Under the pieces are notes generated by a model. That model did not search any database. It was not told the origin of the DNA and saw nothing but the letters and a program-made list of their open reading frames with translations. DNA of 64,000 nucleotides from positions 8,276,724-8,340,723 of the forward strand of contig OY740776.1 in NCBI GenBank assembly GCA_963513935.1, written 5' to 3'. The stretch comes from Aphrophora alni. Its lineage: Eukaryota; Arthropoda; Insecta; Hemiptera; Aphrophoridae. Positions 25,535 through 37,617 of the stretch are shown one piece after another (within the stretch, counting starts at the first letter, position 1; each line of letters begins with the position of its first letter). A program made the position numbers and the translations under genes.

Positions 25535-25680
25535 AGTTTGGGGTTGACCAAGTAATTGCACAGAATTACCCATTTTGGCTCTAAATTTGTGGCAGATGAT
25601 TGATATTTATACAATCAGCTGTTTATTGTTGCATTGGGTTGGCAAATGAGTAAATAGTTATATAAGTTCTGAATAAAACA
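25535..25680. repeat. Possible mariner end fragments
   Basis: GGGGTTGACCAAGTAATTGC (about 25540) and ATTGGGTTGGCAAATGAGTA (about 25635) resemble the classic mariner TIR (GGTTGGCAA-AAGTAATTGC). A related string, TTGGGTTCTCAATTGAGTA, occurs near 34613. Both copies here are in the same orientation, so no complete element is implied. Confidence 0.35.
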
Positions 25681-26271
25681 AGCTAATAATAAATTATTTA
25701 ACTATTTATTTCGATAAGACCATAATATACATAAAAAATAAACTTTACAAAAAAGCTTTCATTGTGTTCTTACGTGTGAGGGACTTTATTCCATGTACGA
25801 GTGGAGTTCCTGTCATTAAAATATCTAAGAGAATAATAATTATCATAGGTTTTTTTTGAGAGGGTCAAATGGCCCATAGGTTCCTCTCCACAGAGAACCT
25901 TTGAGAATGATCTGACTATTTTTCATCCCATATTCTATCCAAACCTCTTTTGAAACCTGTGAGGACCATTGAATCAGCATCTGTAAAACCTTCAGAACCC
26001 AGATTCCCCATTGAATTCACTGAATTTCTTGTTTCTTTTGATGATCGTCTTTTAATTTACTATGAATATCCTGATTTTATTTTTATGTTTACTTGTAGAT
26101 TTTTACAATTAGGCTACTAAATTTAAAATTGAAAAAGTCCTATGCTCAATGTGAGAACACAAATGTAAATAAATATCTAAATGTACTAAAAATAAGTGGA
26201 TTTTTTTCCATATTAATAATTATATTTACAATTTCCTCAATATTTAAAGTACGCCCACATTTTATTTTCAG

Positions 26272-26553
26272 AATTTTGGGAGCATTATTTCCACTGCAGA
26301 TATCCTAATAGCACTTGTACACCTTACAATTAACAATACACTATACCCTGTACAACCAAAGAACGACTTACCAGAAACAACACAGCCTTTGAGAATCAAC
26401 TACAATTTGTTAGTGATGCTGTGATGTCGATGGCAGTAGCATTGAGAGATATGCATCAAGACTTGTGTCAAGGGAGGTTGGGGCTTTGTGAACATATGAA
26501 ACCTGAAAATGGTCATGATCTGTTAAAATATCTGAGAAAAGTTAATTTTGAAG
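26272..26553 (+). pseudogene. mGluR pseudogene exon: ligand-binding domain
   Basis: Acceptor TTATTTTCAG precedes, donor GTAGGG follows. The frame reads FWEHYFHCRYP, then ERLTRNNTAFENQLQFVSD and AVALRDMHQDLC, and ends KYLRKVNFEG, highly typical of insect mGluR. TAA at 26331-26333 interrupts between PYN and QYTIPC, apparently where a sense codon is expected. Otherwise the 94-codon exon is open. Confidence 0.85.
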
Positions 26554-26599
26554 GTAGGGCTTTGTAAGTGTTATGTATAGGCTATTTTCTATAATTTAT

Positions 26600-27410
26600 T
26601 TTTAGTGTATGTTAATTTGTGGAAATAATTTATCTGGGATTGGGTAAATACCAAGATGTTTGGTACATGTGTACAGACTCCCTTTTTTGTGGATATTTTT
26701 AGGTTCTGTGATCTATGTACTGGCATAACAAAATAACGTAACTGTGACTTTCATTCCCCTCACTGCAATTCTTTCAAGGTTGAGCATTCATCTGGTTTAG
26801 CCATGCCACTACGAAGTCAGTGCTCCTGCAACACTCTTATGAGAAGCATTGTTTGTATTTTATAGAGGTTTGTATTGTTATTCTACTGGTTTATTAACTT
26901 ATGTTGGTTTTAAACTGAATAATTTCATAATATAATCTATCCTAAACTAACCTATTCAAGTTTTTGGTAAACTAAACTATAGATTAAATTTGTAGGAGTT
27001 TTAGAAAGTATAAGATTTTCCAAAGTAAAACCTAATTTAATTAAGCTGCTAATCAATTCAAGATGAGGCTCAAAAGAGGTGATGAAGCCAGTAGGTCGAA
27101 ACCCTAGAGAGAAATATAGTAAATAAATAAATTCTCCTTCTGGGTTAGTCGAAAAACTGAACATTGTCAGAATTAGTATTATTATTATATATTAGGCCTA
27201 TCATTCCTAACATATTTATATACATAATTTGATTAGATTTGCATCTCACTTCAAGTTTTATAAAAAAATACTCTCACAATTCAGTCTTAATATATCAATT
27301 GTTTGATCCTCCTCGGTTAATTGAAAAACTAAAGATTGTTGTATTATTATTATATATTATCATTCTAAGTATGTTTTGTATGTAATGTGATTAGATTTAC
27401 ATCTTACTCA
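26600..27410. repeat. Pseudogene intron with a 110-bp direct repeat
   Basis: About 27130-27240 and 27300-27410 are diverged direct copies (shared GAAAAACT, ATTATTATTATATATTA and GTGATTAGATT- or TTTGATTAGATT-like blocks). Upstream, AGGTGATGAAGCCAGTAGG near 27078 has the look of a retroelement 3' end, but I cannot name it. Confidence 0.5.
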
Positions 27411-27640
27411 CAGTGATAATTCTCTGTTCTGTGAAAAATCAAGGTTAAGAATTCCTTGTGAATCCCAAAAGATATTGGTTATGATTTTTCCAGGTGAAAA
27501 TATGATTTTGACTCTTAATGGTAGAAATGGCTTGGATGTCACCATTGGATGGTTGCTCATTTTCATTCTGGAATGAAGTAATGCTCCCATGTTCCATTGT
27601 AGGTTACTATAGAGTATATAAACTTGACTTCATCCTGTTG
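27410..27640 (-). pseudogene. Mariner transposase fragment
   Basis: The minus strand includes SPGKIITNIFWDSQGILNLD (27510-27440), matching the block around the first catalytic Asp of mariner transposases (GK-M-T-FWDSQG). A second frame upstream adds ITSFQNENEQPSNG, fitting the preceding tryptophan/histidine region loosely. Only this piece is recognisable. It lies in a pseudogene intron. Confidence 0.65.
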
Positions 27641-27704
27641 ATAGTGCTGCAGAACTTGTGTAACTACAGCCTATATCTGTTCAAAAGACAGGGACCCATC
27701 TGAT

Positions 27705-29038
27705 ACTCAGCTTGCTAAATTTAAGACTATCTTTAGCTAATTTTTTCACACTACTAACACTAATTTCAAGTTTGTCTAGTGGTAAATCTCCGATTGTGTC
27801 GAATTAGTGCATCAACATGAGTCAGCTCGTCTTAATTGGTTGAAATTCTTGGCTGATGATCTTGTCATTAGTTACCCTACTTTCATTAAATGATTTGCGG
27901 CAATCACACACTCTGGACTGAGAGAGACACTACAAACAATTTTAAAATTCATGAATAAATCTAAGACGGAATGACACCTTATTTGTCAAAAATCGAATGA
28001 TACACTATGGTTTACTGTTAGCAATCAACAATTCTTATTATTTGGTTCAAGAAAAATAAATAAATGAGCTAAGCAAACAATGGTTCAGAACTAAAGTGTT
28101 TGTATTCAAAAAAAAAAAAAAATCTAGAATCTTAATGTTACAATCTTTATTTTAAGTTTCTCTAATACAAGCAAAATCATATATATATTTATTTATATAT
28201 TTATCTGGTTTTATAATGTTCTCCTTTAATATTTTGAAATTCATAGACACATGTAATAGTAAGCTAATCTATGAATGAAATATTCTAAGCTTTCAATCCA
28301 GAACCATCCTAATGGTTATGAAAAATTTGTGAATTTAAATTTGAATTCCAAAAATTTCTTTTATACATGAAGCTTGCTCACCTATTATCTGAGCTATCGT
28401 GATCCAATGCCATTATCCTCTGTAGTATGTCCTCTTTACTAATCAGGTTGATTTGTCGCAACACCTTAGTAACATTTTGCTATCCGGTAGAGTCTCTGCC
28501 TCAGTCCAATCCCTCCGTCAATCGATTGACTTCCCTGCAACTCTATCCCAACCCCGAACACTGACAACTGACTGTCGATAACTCACTGCTGGGTCTGACT
28601 TTGATTCTGTACCAACCTTGGCTTATTCAATGGTCATTTGTTATACATTAAAAGGTTGCAAGTTTAGCAATTACTTTTTGTACTCTGTTGTAATGATTGT
28701 TTATGTTCTCGTATCTATTGAATGGACTTTTCTAACTTAACCCTAAATCCTAACTCTACCTACTACTGTGACATGTTGATTTCAAGTGACAGGAATGATG
28801 CAAAGAGGAACTATCACAACTTTAAACATGCATGTGTTTGCCCAATGAAACATGATTATGTTGAAATCATTACAAGAACAGAGCATGAAAATTCCTGTTA
28901 TATTTTATCACCCATCGTATAGTTACACATCAAATATGAAGTGACATATTTTGAACTTCACATTTATTTGTGAACGTAATAATACAAAATTATATACTTA
29001 AAGTAAGTAAACCTTATTGTTTAATATTCGTTCTTTAG
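27705..29038. other. Pseudogene intron, no gene seen
   Basis: AT-rich with a somewhat C-rich patch at 28380-28640. Nothing recognised. Confidence 0.4.
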
Positions 29039-29186
29039 GTTTGTCCGGAGACAAATTCAGATTTGATTCAAATGGAGATGGTCTAGCAAGATATAATATA
29101 TTTCATTTTAAACAACTCTGAAGGCAATTACCAATGGGTGAGAGTGGGAGAGTACATTGAAGGGGAACTGCGTCTTAATATGTCAG
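29039..29186 (+). pseudogene. mGluR pseudogene exon: end of ligand-binding domain
   Basis: The exon starts after TTCTTTAG and continues the previous one in phase (split Gly). It reads GLSGDKFRFDSNGDG and YNIFHFKQL. Around 29114-29119 the frame is lost; the downstream frame resumes with SEGNYQWVRVGEYIEGELR and LNMS before GTAAGA. The 148-nt length is off by one from a multiple of three, confirming a net indel. Confidence 0.85.
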
Positions 29187-29924
29187 GTAAGACTATATTC
29201 ATGTAGTATATCAGTCTGTATTTCTTAACTGCCAAAGCGAACTATTTATCATAAGATTGATTATGTTTTCTTAATACATTTTACGGAAAACTTTGTCATA
29301 TCCAACTTGACTACACTAGCATTCTCTGGACATTATATAACAGTTTAGTTTCTTTTTTCTTGAGATCCCAAAGGTGTGTTGTCACTCATTTAGGGAGTGT
29401 CCATAGCTACAGGAATGCTACGGACACAATTATCTCTGCTTCACTCATTTCAATTCTTCATTGACAATACATCTGTTTACATTCAGATAGGTGATACATC
29501 AAAATTTATTTATATCAACAAATACTTCAATCTTAGTAATTTACCTTACATTAATAGTTATAAATGCGTATAACAATATTATCTGTGCATTAAAACAGTG
29601 CAACATATAATAATCAAAGCACTATAATATTAATTTAACAATTTAATAGTAAAACCAAAAACTAGTCTATAAAATATGTTACATTAATAAGTATTACATT
29701 AGCTTGACAACTGCACAGAATAATTACAGTAAAAATTCAACCACTTCAATTGAACCGATCAAATATTATTGAATAGTAAGTTTACCTTAACAGAAAACCT
29801 GCATTTTTCAAAAATTCTGCTTCAGGGTATTTAAATATTTTATTGTATATTGTTATACTATTATGCAATACAAAAATTAACAGACATGGAAAAATCATTG
29901 CTTATTTATAATAAAAATTTAACA

Positions 29925-30150
29925 AATGTACAGGACGATTGAAACAGGTATCTCCACTGTTTAATTCGATAAGTACAAAAATTACAAAAAAACTTTAAAA
30001 GGTAACCCCCAAGATTTTTGGAGAAGTAGAGGTATTACCAAATTTTTCATATCCCTCCGCCGTATGTCAGCTCTTTCATGTCATTTTTTTCCCAATATGG
30101 TAGTCAGCTCTAAATTTTATTATCGGAACTCTTCATTATTTTAAGGTTTT
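29925..30150. repeat. Dispersed repeat, copy A
   Basis: ACAGGACGATTGAAACAGGT begins a stretch of about 220 bp that is diverged from but collinear with 37368-37568 (shared GATTGAAACAGGT, CCACTGTTT-ATTCGAT-AGTA and GTAGTC/GCAGTC-GCTCTAAATTTT blocks). Both copies sit next to TA and may be ends of an unknown TA-targeting element. Confidence 0.65.
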
Positions 30151-33100
30151 TTTTATTCTTTATATTTTTCGATATCTTCAACCGTTCAGGATCTATAAAT
30201 GCTCAAATTTGTGAAGATAGAAAGTTAATGACATTTTAAGAGGGCCAATTTCAGTTCCTAAAACAGCTAAACTGAATTTAAAATTGAAATTCAATCATGG
30301 TTAGACAAACAAATGAGCGTACCTCTGAAGATGATAGCAGAGCTAACGCAATGTACATAAGGTAATATAAAGGCAATATACAGTTTTGTGTAGTTGTGTT
30401 ATTTTGTGGTTTGGGGTTTTTCATTGTTCATATGGTTAGACAATGTATAAAAAAAATAATAAAATTTTGAAAAGCAGTATTTTATTGTTTTCTTTTTTTT
30501 TTTACTGACATGGTAGGACTAAAAAATTCAAATATTTTAAAGAATTTTTGAGAATTAAAAAAATATTTTTTCTGGAATAAATATTTGAGAGCTAATTGAT
30601 AAATACTCTTTACTTAGTTATGTATGTTTTCGAAATGGTGACCATTTAAAATTTATCACAAAGTTAATGGTTTGTGACACATTCAACATTAAACATTTTA
30701 TACAACCACTTTTTTGAAAACATACAAAACAAAGTCCTGGTTTTTGGGTTTGCTATGCAAATACCATATGCAATAAAATGTGTTAGTTTGGAAACAGGCC
30801 TTGTTTACGTCCGCTACCCACACCATGTCAGGTTAATTGACTGGTCAATAAATCTTTGTTATCTGTGTATTTTATTAGCACCATTGATTTTCCTGTTATC
30901 TCGCCTATTACCTGTCTAGTTAGTGTTAGACCTACACTTGATATGACAGTCTGTATTTAAAACATTTTATAACAGGTAACTCAATTTGTTTTGTAAATAT
31001 ATTTAATATTTATATATTTTAACGTTTACTCTCTGACTCAATATAAGAAGAGAAAATATTATGATATTTAAAAAAATCATGTGATTTATAGAAAAAAATG
31101 TTATTTAAAAAAAGGGTTTTTTTAACAAAATTCTGTGAGTTAAACTATGATTCTTTTATAATTATTTAACTGAAAATATTCAAAATTGATAATGTCGGCC
31201 TATTTTGATCATATCATAGGACATTTTTTCAATAATTCAAAACTTGGGAGTAGCTCCAAGAAGTAAAAACATAAAATTACAGTGCAAATCAATGGTGAAT
31301 TTTAATTATTATTATTATTATTTATTTATTTAATTTTTTTTTAATACATTATTTTTACTTTCTGACATATATAGTATAAAGTTATGTGATGGGTCAAAAA
31401 AATTATGTTTAATTTTTACCTGATGTATACATGACCATCTGTTGTGTGTGCAGTGATTAGTAGTTTAAACGTGTGGACTGATTTATATCAAATTTTGTAT
31501 GTTGCAATATTTTGGCCATATCTAAGGACTTTTTTCATTTCTTCAATAACTCAAATATTTTGGTGTAGCTGTCATGATAAAAAAAACAAAGTTCGGATTT
31601 TCTCAAAATTAGCTCTAACCATTTTGACGAAATATTGATCATGTGGTCAAACCAAAGAAAAAATAATAATGGTATAATTAAATGATATATGTAAATGAAG
31701 TCATAAAATCTATTCACAAAATTCTTTTCTTAAGTTGGTTTTACAATATTCTTGATCTCGGGTAAATAATCTATTGTTTGAGATGCCGCAGCTAACTACC
31801 ACGTTTTGGTTGTGGATTCAATTGAATAACTAACACAAATTCTTAAATCTAATTTTACAAAACAGTTAACAAAGCGATTTACAACAGATATTGTAAAACT
31901 AGATGGGTGATTAAGGGTTGAAAGGATGTGGTATTAGTGATTGGTTTTACAGTGTTGATATGGATTTTGAAGGGATATAAGTATATTTTAGTCTTTATTA
32001 AATCGTGGCTGTGTACAGGTAGATAGTTCTTAACAATTTTTACTTGCCAAGTTTCTGACAATGATATTATATTTAACAATTATTCCGTGTGTGTATTTCT
32101 GTAGATGATGCTATCCAATAACTTTCGACCTGATTTTAGTGCCCACTTTGATTTATATATCACTGTTATAAGGAAACTTTTTTAAACTCCTCCCAAATAC
32201 AATCTTGTTGCTTCTCCTCCTGGTCACCAGTGCCCTCTCCAATCTGCCACAATCTTCTTCTTTCTCCTCTAGTTTTGTTTTGTTTCTTCTTTTTTAAAAA
32301 TTATTATTGTCTTATTTTATTTTATTTGTTTTATAAGTTAATGGTTACAATTTGATTTGAATGTTTTTTGACTAATGTTAATGGTGAGATGTTAATGAAA
32401 ATGGGTTATGTAATGAGAAGATTTGTTGATCATGACTATTTTGGTGCCAGTCAGCGTCTGTTGATTTATGGTATGTTACCCTGAAATGATGGTCTATTTA
32501 TAACTTGAATTATGGTATCATTATAATGGTCACCATCTCTCCTAAAATGTCAGTCTGTGCAGTATTAGTAAAAATTAAAACTCAGTCATGGGGCTGTTTT
32601 AAAATTTGTAATTTTTCAAAATCGACTGTATCCATTTTGTTCAAATTTTAGTGAAATGTGAAGATTAATAACACAAAAATATGTTCAAAATTGCAAGTGG
32701 AAAAATATTTTGGTTGATGATTAATTTGAAGAAACAAAAAAAGTTTTGGCTCCTAATTAATTATGCTTATAAATTAAAAAATCTTCTTTAAGAAATAAAA
32801 TACTATGACAATAGTAAATGTATATAACTAATTTGACACGGAATAATTTATCAGGCAAACCAACCAACCAGTGTTGGAACAACAGTCACTCATTTAATAT
32901 TTATATATGGTTATATAATAAATATTTCAAATTATTATTTTAGTTTTATTAAAACAAATAGTAATATAATTAGGTTAATAATCGAAATCCCAAAATTGTA
33001 ATTTATTTCACTAATTTCTTTATAAAAATGTATATAATATAAATATTAATCTCAGAATCACTTATAGTGAGTACAGGTGTGGCAATCCTGCAGGATTATG

Positions 33101-34149
33101 CTGGAACAACACATTTTATCATGTAGCTAGTCATGGTGGTTACAGCGCTAATTTTCATCTTTACTATCAGGACCAACACTTGTTCTCTTTCGACCTTGAG
33201 TGTTTGAGAGCTAGGAGGTCTTTATTTTATGTTATTTTTTAAGTTTTTTTATAAAATGATGATGACCGAAAGGTTTTCACATTTAAACAAGGGAATAATA
33301 ACCTAAAATCACATTGGAACATGAAATCAGAATTTAAAAAATAAAACAAATATTCCAGTATGGTGCCTCAGTAATCCAAGCTTTAAGTGATACCAACTAT
33401 ATCATAAAGAAAAAACACAAAATTACTATTTTTTTTAATTAGCTCTAACGATCTTGATAAAAATTTTCTCGATTGTAGCCTCTAAAAACTCTAAAAAAAT
33501 GTATTAGTTGTCATTTCTCAAAAATATTCTGAGTTATTAGGAAAAGCAAAAAAAAATGGTAATAGACTGTTAGGAAAAATAAATTTCTCAAAATCAGCTC
33601 TACAGATATCGTTCATATTTTAGTAAAATGTAAAGATTAATGACCCAAACCTATGTACAAAATCATAAGTAAAAAATATTACGATTTAGGAATAATTGGC
33701 ATTTACGATTACGAATTTAATCATCTAAAATTTATGCTGAGGACACATTTATGGCATAAATGAATCAAATTTAGGGACTATTTAAATATATAAATATCTG
33801 CATTATAATTTTATATTTAAAAAATGTGACTTACAGTGTGACACCAGTCGTGTAATGCCATCTCCCGTTAAATCAGTATGCTCTCTCATAGGTCCATGTT
33901 TCATTTTCTTTTTTTAACTGACTTTTTTAGTGATGAATAATTTTGATTGATTTTTATTTAGTTTCAAGGATGGGTGAGTGAGAATGTTTGTGCAATATTT
34001 TTGCACCATTTATATTCTCTTAAATTTACAGTGTTCTTTTTATTTTAAAATGAATCTTGCTTAAAAAACATGACTCATATTAGTAAAAAAAAAAACATAA
34101 CGAAGCGCAATCTTCACTTCATTGACAGCTGTATTTTACCCTGTTGCAG
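30151..34149. other. Pseudogene intron rich in dispersed repeats
   Basis: Copies of one family occur near 31590-31640, 32585-32745 and 33420-33720 (landmarks CTCAAAAT-AGCTCTA and GTGAAGATTAAT). A second motif (GTGAGTGAGAATGTTTGTGC) occurs at 33969. A hydrophobic 81-codon ORF at 30674-30919 was checked and does not resemble receptor TM segments. Confidence 0.5.
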
Positions 34150-34270
34150 ATATTCAGTTTAAGCTCCACCAACAACAACCGCCTGAATCAGTGAACTAGG
34201 ACAAGCCAAGAAGAAGTATGTTGAAGAAGAGAGTTTTTGCTAGCATTGCTTCAATTGCACACAATATCAG
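34150..34270 (+). pseudogene. mGluR pseudogene exon: cysteine-rich domain
   Basis: Acceptor TGTTGCAG and donor GTAAGC flank it. It begins DIQFKLHQQQPPESV and resumes in another frame as ELGQAKKKYVEEESFC, stop, HCFNCTQYQ. The segment that should contain the paired cysteines after PPESV is missing, consistent with a short deletion at a TG/GTG microhomology. TAG at 34241 replaces the conserved Trp of the CCWHCFNC motif, and one of its Cys is Phe. Confidence 0.85.
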
Positions 34271-34776
34271 GTAAGCTTTGGATTGATTTTAATAGTTTTC
34301 TGTTGAAATATAAATAACACGTTGTGTTTCATCGCAATGAACTTATGAGATTCCTACTTTGTAGTTGAAATGAAGATCTTGTATATACTGCCCCTTCTAC
34401 TGATTTTTACTCAATTGTTCTTATAATCAACGATGGATTTAGACTTTTATCCCTCTCTAGTACACTCACACCCTTCTTCTCCCTCCACCATCCTAGTATT
34501 GAATATTGTAAATTACTAATATGCTAAATAATATTAAAAATAAATAACTACAAAATATTTGATGTCTTGGTTTATAATTGTTTGTACATTTCAACTGTTT
34601 ATTATTGTATTGGGTTCTCAATTGAGTAAATAGATATTTAAGTTTAAATATTTTTATAAAAATTCACAATTTCAAAAAACACAAAAATAATACCATTATC
34701 TGTACATTGTGCCTTTTAAAGACATACAAACTTTCCACAATGTTAACAGCCTACTGTGGGCTCATACATCCTCACT
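34271..34776. other. Pseudogene intron before the piggyBac insertion
   Basis: AT-rich. About 34590-34655 contains a mariner-TIR-like string similar to one near 25635. Nothing else recognised. Confidence 0.4.
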
Positions 34777-37250
34777 TTAACCCTTTCTAACCCATTGTGA
34801 CGTAGACGTCACACGCGTTTCCTTGGCTATATTTAATGAACTATTTCATTATTCCCTTATTTACCAATGTGTCATTTTTTTTTTTTTTTTTTTAATTTCG
34901 TAGGAGAGGTGGAAATTCAAGCTACATCTATTTAATATCAAAATAATCCAATAGAGTGCAACATTGAAAGCACTGCCATTGATATTTCGACTTATATGTG
35001 TCACATTCGGATATAATGGTCATTTGTCATTTGTTTATAACCAGTTGGAAGGTTATATGCTCTGATGTTGTCGTGAGTGTTTACTTATGTTTGTTTGATA
35101 AATAGTGGTTCTGTTTTTTAAATAAGGCTAAAATGTCTAAACATCTAGATGATACTGACATTGATAAATATTTAAAACTTAGTGACAATGAATTTATTGA
35201 AGTATTTGGCAATTTTCCTATTGAAAGTGAATCTGAAGAAGAAGATGAACCCGAAAATGAACTTGAAGTAATTACAAAATTATTGCAGCCAAATGACCAA
35301 AATAATGAATTGCAATTAAGTGAAAATATCGAGGAAAATAATAAAGAACCTAATTTGCTTGAAAATCATGTAAGTTTTTAGATTTGATATTTTTTTTTTA
35401 ATCTTTAATTGTAGATTGGTGATAATGATTTTTGATAGGTTAGTTTCGATTTTTGGGCTACTTCATCTCCAGATTTTTAGGCCTATAGTCAACTTTCAGT
35501 TAGTTTTAAATAAAAATCATGATTCCTGAGAAAAATTTAATAATAAAATCTAGTTATTATAACCTAGATATCTGGAATTTCTTTGGTTAACCAATTTGTG
35601 TGTTATTTTTGGCCGTAGGCCTAGGCTAGTTTTTACTGTGTCTTGCCTAATAAAATTTAAATAGTGCATTATAATATATTTAATCCGATTTAGGACTTTC
35701 TGTCAATAATTGAACAATTTTAATTTTACCTTTTAAAAACAGCTGCAACAATCTTTCGTTTCTTTTTCAGAATGAGAATATTATCACAGAAGCAGGTGAT
35801 GGGCCATGTGATATTTTATCAGTAAATATTCGTAATTAAGAAAAAACTTCAAAGAAGCAGACAAAGAAAGAATGGACATTCAGAAAAAGTGAATTTAATC
35901 CTCCAAATACACAATGGTTAGGATCCCTTCCGGATCCTCCATTACAAGAAACGAGCCCATTAGAATATTTTATGTTATTTTTTTCAGAAGATATTTTCAG
36001 TTTAATTTCAGAACAATCTAACTTTTACTTTTTACAAAAAATAGGGGAAAATTCTAAATTCATCTCAGAAGGAATACAAAAAAATTATTGGCATATGGCT
36101 ACAAATTGGAATTGTTCAAATGCCATCTATGAGACTATGGTCTCGGGAATGTAGATATCCTCCAGTGGCAGATATTATAAGCCGCAATCATTTTTTTCAG
36201 CTGTTACAATCATTTCATTTAGCTGACAATCAAAAAATGCCAAAACCCAGTGATGAAAATTTTGATAAATTGTATAAGGTTCGACCTCTATTGTCAGAAA
36301 TATCAAATGCTCTAAATCAGATTCCTCCGGAAGAATATAATTGTGTGGATGAACAAATTATTCCGTTCAAAGGGCGCCATGTTCTAAAACAATATGTAAG
36401 AAATAAACCTCACAAATGGGGTTATAAAGTGTTCACTAGAGCTGGACAATCTGGTATAATGTACGCATTTGCAATATATGTTGGTAAAAATGCATGCAAA
36501 GATTATGGGCTTGAAAACGTACCAACCCACCAGCAATTTAAAGTTGCCACTGACAATTGGTTTTCTTCTTTAAGTCTTGCACTAGCATTGAAAGAAAGGG
36601 GAATTTTATTTGTTGGTACTGTGCGACAAGACCGCATAGGAGGATGTTGTCTAAAATCAGAGGTTGGACTAAAAAAGAATGGAAGGGGTTCTTATGACTG
36701 GCGAGTAGAAAAGGAACACAATTTGTCATTAGTTAGGTGGATTTGATAGAAAGTCTATCAATTTCTTATCTTCTTATGCCTCCATTGAACCTTTGAGTAC
36801 ATGTAAGAGTTATAGTGCAGCGGAAAGAAAATTTATTGACATTCAAAGACCGAATATAGTTGAAGAATATAATAAATATATGGGAGGTGATGATCTTATT
36901 GATATGCTAGTAGAATTGTACAGAACAGATATAAAATCCAGAAAATGGTATACCAGAATTATGTTATGGTGCATTAGTATTTCTGTTACAAATAGTTGGC
37001 TTTTGTACAGACGACACTGCAACCAATGTAAATGCAAACCAAGCTATACTCTCTTGCAGTTACAATCACATATTGCCTTTGCATTAACAAAGAGTGGTAA
37101 AATAACTCAAAAGAAAAGAGGTCGTCTAAGCGCAGAAAATATGAGTCCTCAACCAGCTTCTAAATTGCCACGACAAGTAGCAAAAAAAATACCAGTGTCT
37201 GATATCCGATATGATGGAATTGACCATATTCCAGACATGCTTTGTTGAAC
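34777..37250 (+). mobile_element. piggyBac-like element, 5' end plus transposase, 3' end missing
   Basis: TTAA at 34777-34780 is followed by CCCTTTCTAACCCATT, the usual piggyBac-class start (TTAA target, CCC terminus), then a small palindrome GTGACGT-AG-ACGTCAC (34797-34812). The transposase begins about 320 bp later. No inverted partner ending in GGGTTAA was found downstream to about 39 kb. The 3' end may be deleted, perhaps at the diverged repeat starting near 37368. Confidence 0.7.
35133..37248 (+). pseudogene. piggyBac-like transposase, disrupted
   Basis: Exon 1 (35133-35369) encodes an acidic N terminus (SESEEEDEPENE). A GTAAGT donor and CTTTTTCAG acceptor join it in phase 0 to 35771. 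The rest follows the piggyBac transposase fold with the three catalytic Asp recognisable: CVDEQIIPFKGRH (about 36341-36375), VATDNWFSS (about 36544) and YMGGDDLIDML (about 36878-36912). Lesions are an in-frame TAA at 35837, a frameshift in the A7 run at 36078-36084 and a frameshift at about 36741 (VRW|FDRKS). The end reads IRYDGIDHIPDMLC, stop, so the C-terminal cysteine-rich domain typical of the family is absent. Overall length (about 570 codons) is near the family norm. It sits in the intron before the last mGluR pseudogene exon. Confidence 0.85.
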
Positions 37251-37367
37251 TGAGTATAAAAATGTAAAACTTATTATAGAATACTTTTAAACGTTTCAGA
37301 TTTTAAGAATTATTTTAATACTGTACGTGTAAATTTATCTCCATTTAATGTTAATGACTTTTTAGAA

Positions 37368-37568
37368 TATACTGGATGATTGAAACAGGTGTGACCACTG
37401 TTTTATTCGATGAGTATAAAAGTTACTTAAAAACTGTAAAAGGTACCACGATTTTTTGAGTTAAAACTAGAGGTATTACACCAATTTTATTCACATCACC
37501 CACTATTTTTCCATTATGGCAGTCTGCTCTAAATTTTCTTATAGGATCCCCTATTTTTTAAACACATT
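37368..37568. repeat. Dispersed repeat, copy B
   Basis: Diverged direct copy of 29925-30150 in the same orientation. It ends about 50 bp before the last receptor pseudogene exon. Confidence 0.65.
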
Positions 37569-37617
37569 ATTTTAAGACTTCCTGGCAGTGTGTATAGTTC
37601 ATATTTTGTATTTTTAG

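Noticed and set aside
30674..30919. Hydrophobic ORF considered as missing receptor TM segments
   Set aside because: Sequence does not match TM1-TM3 of metabotropic glutamate receptors and lacks splice borders.
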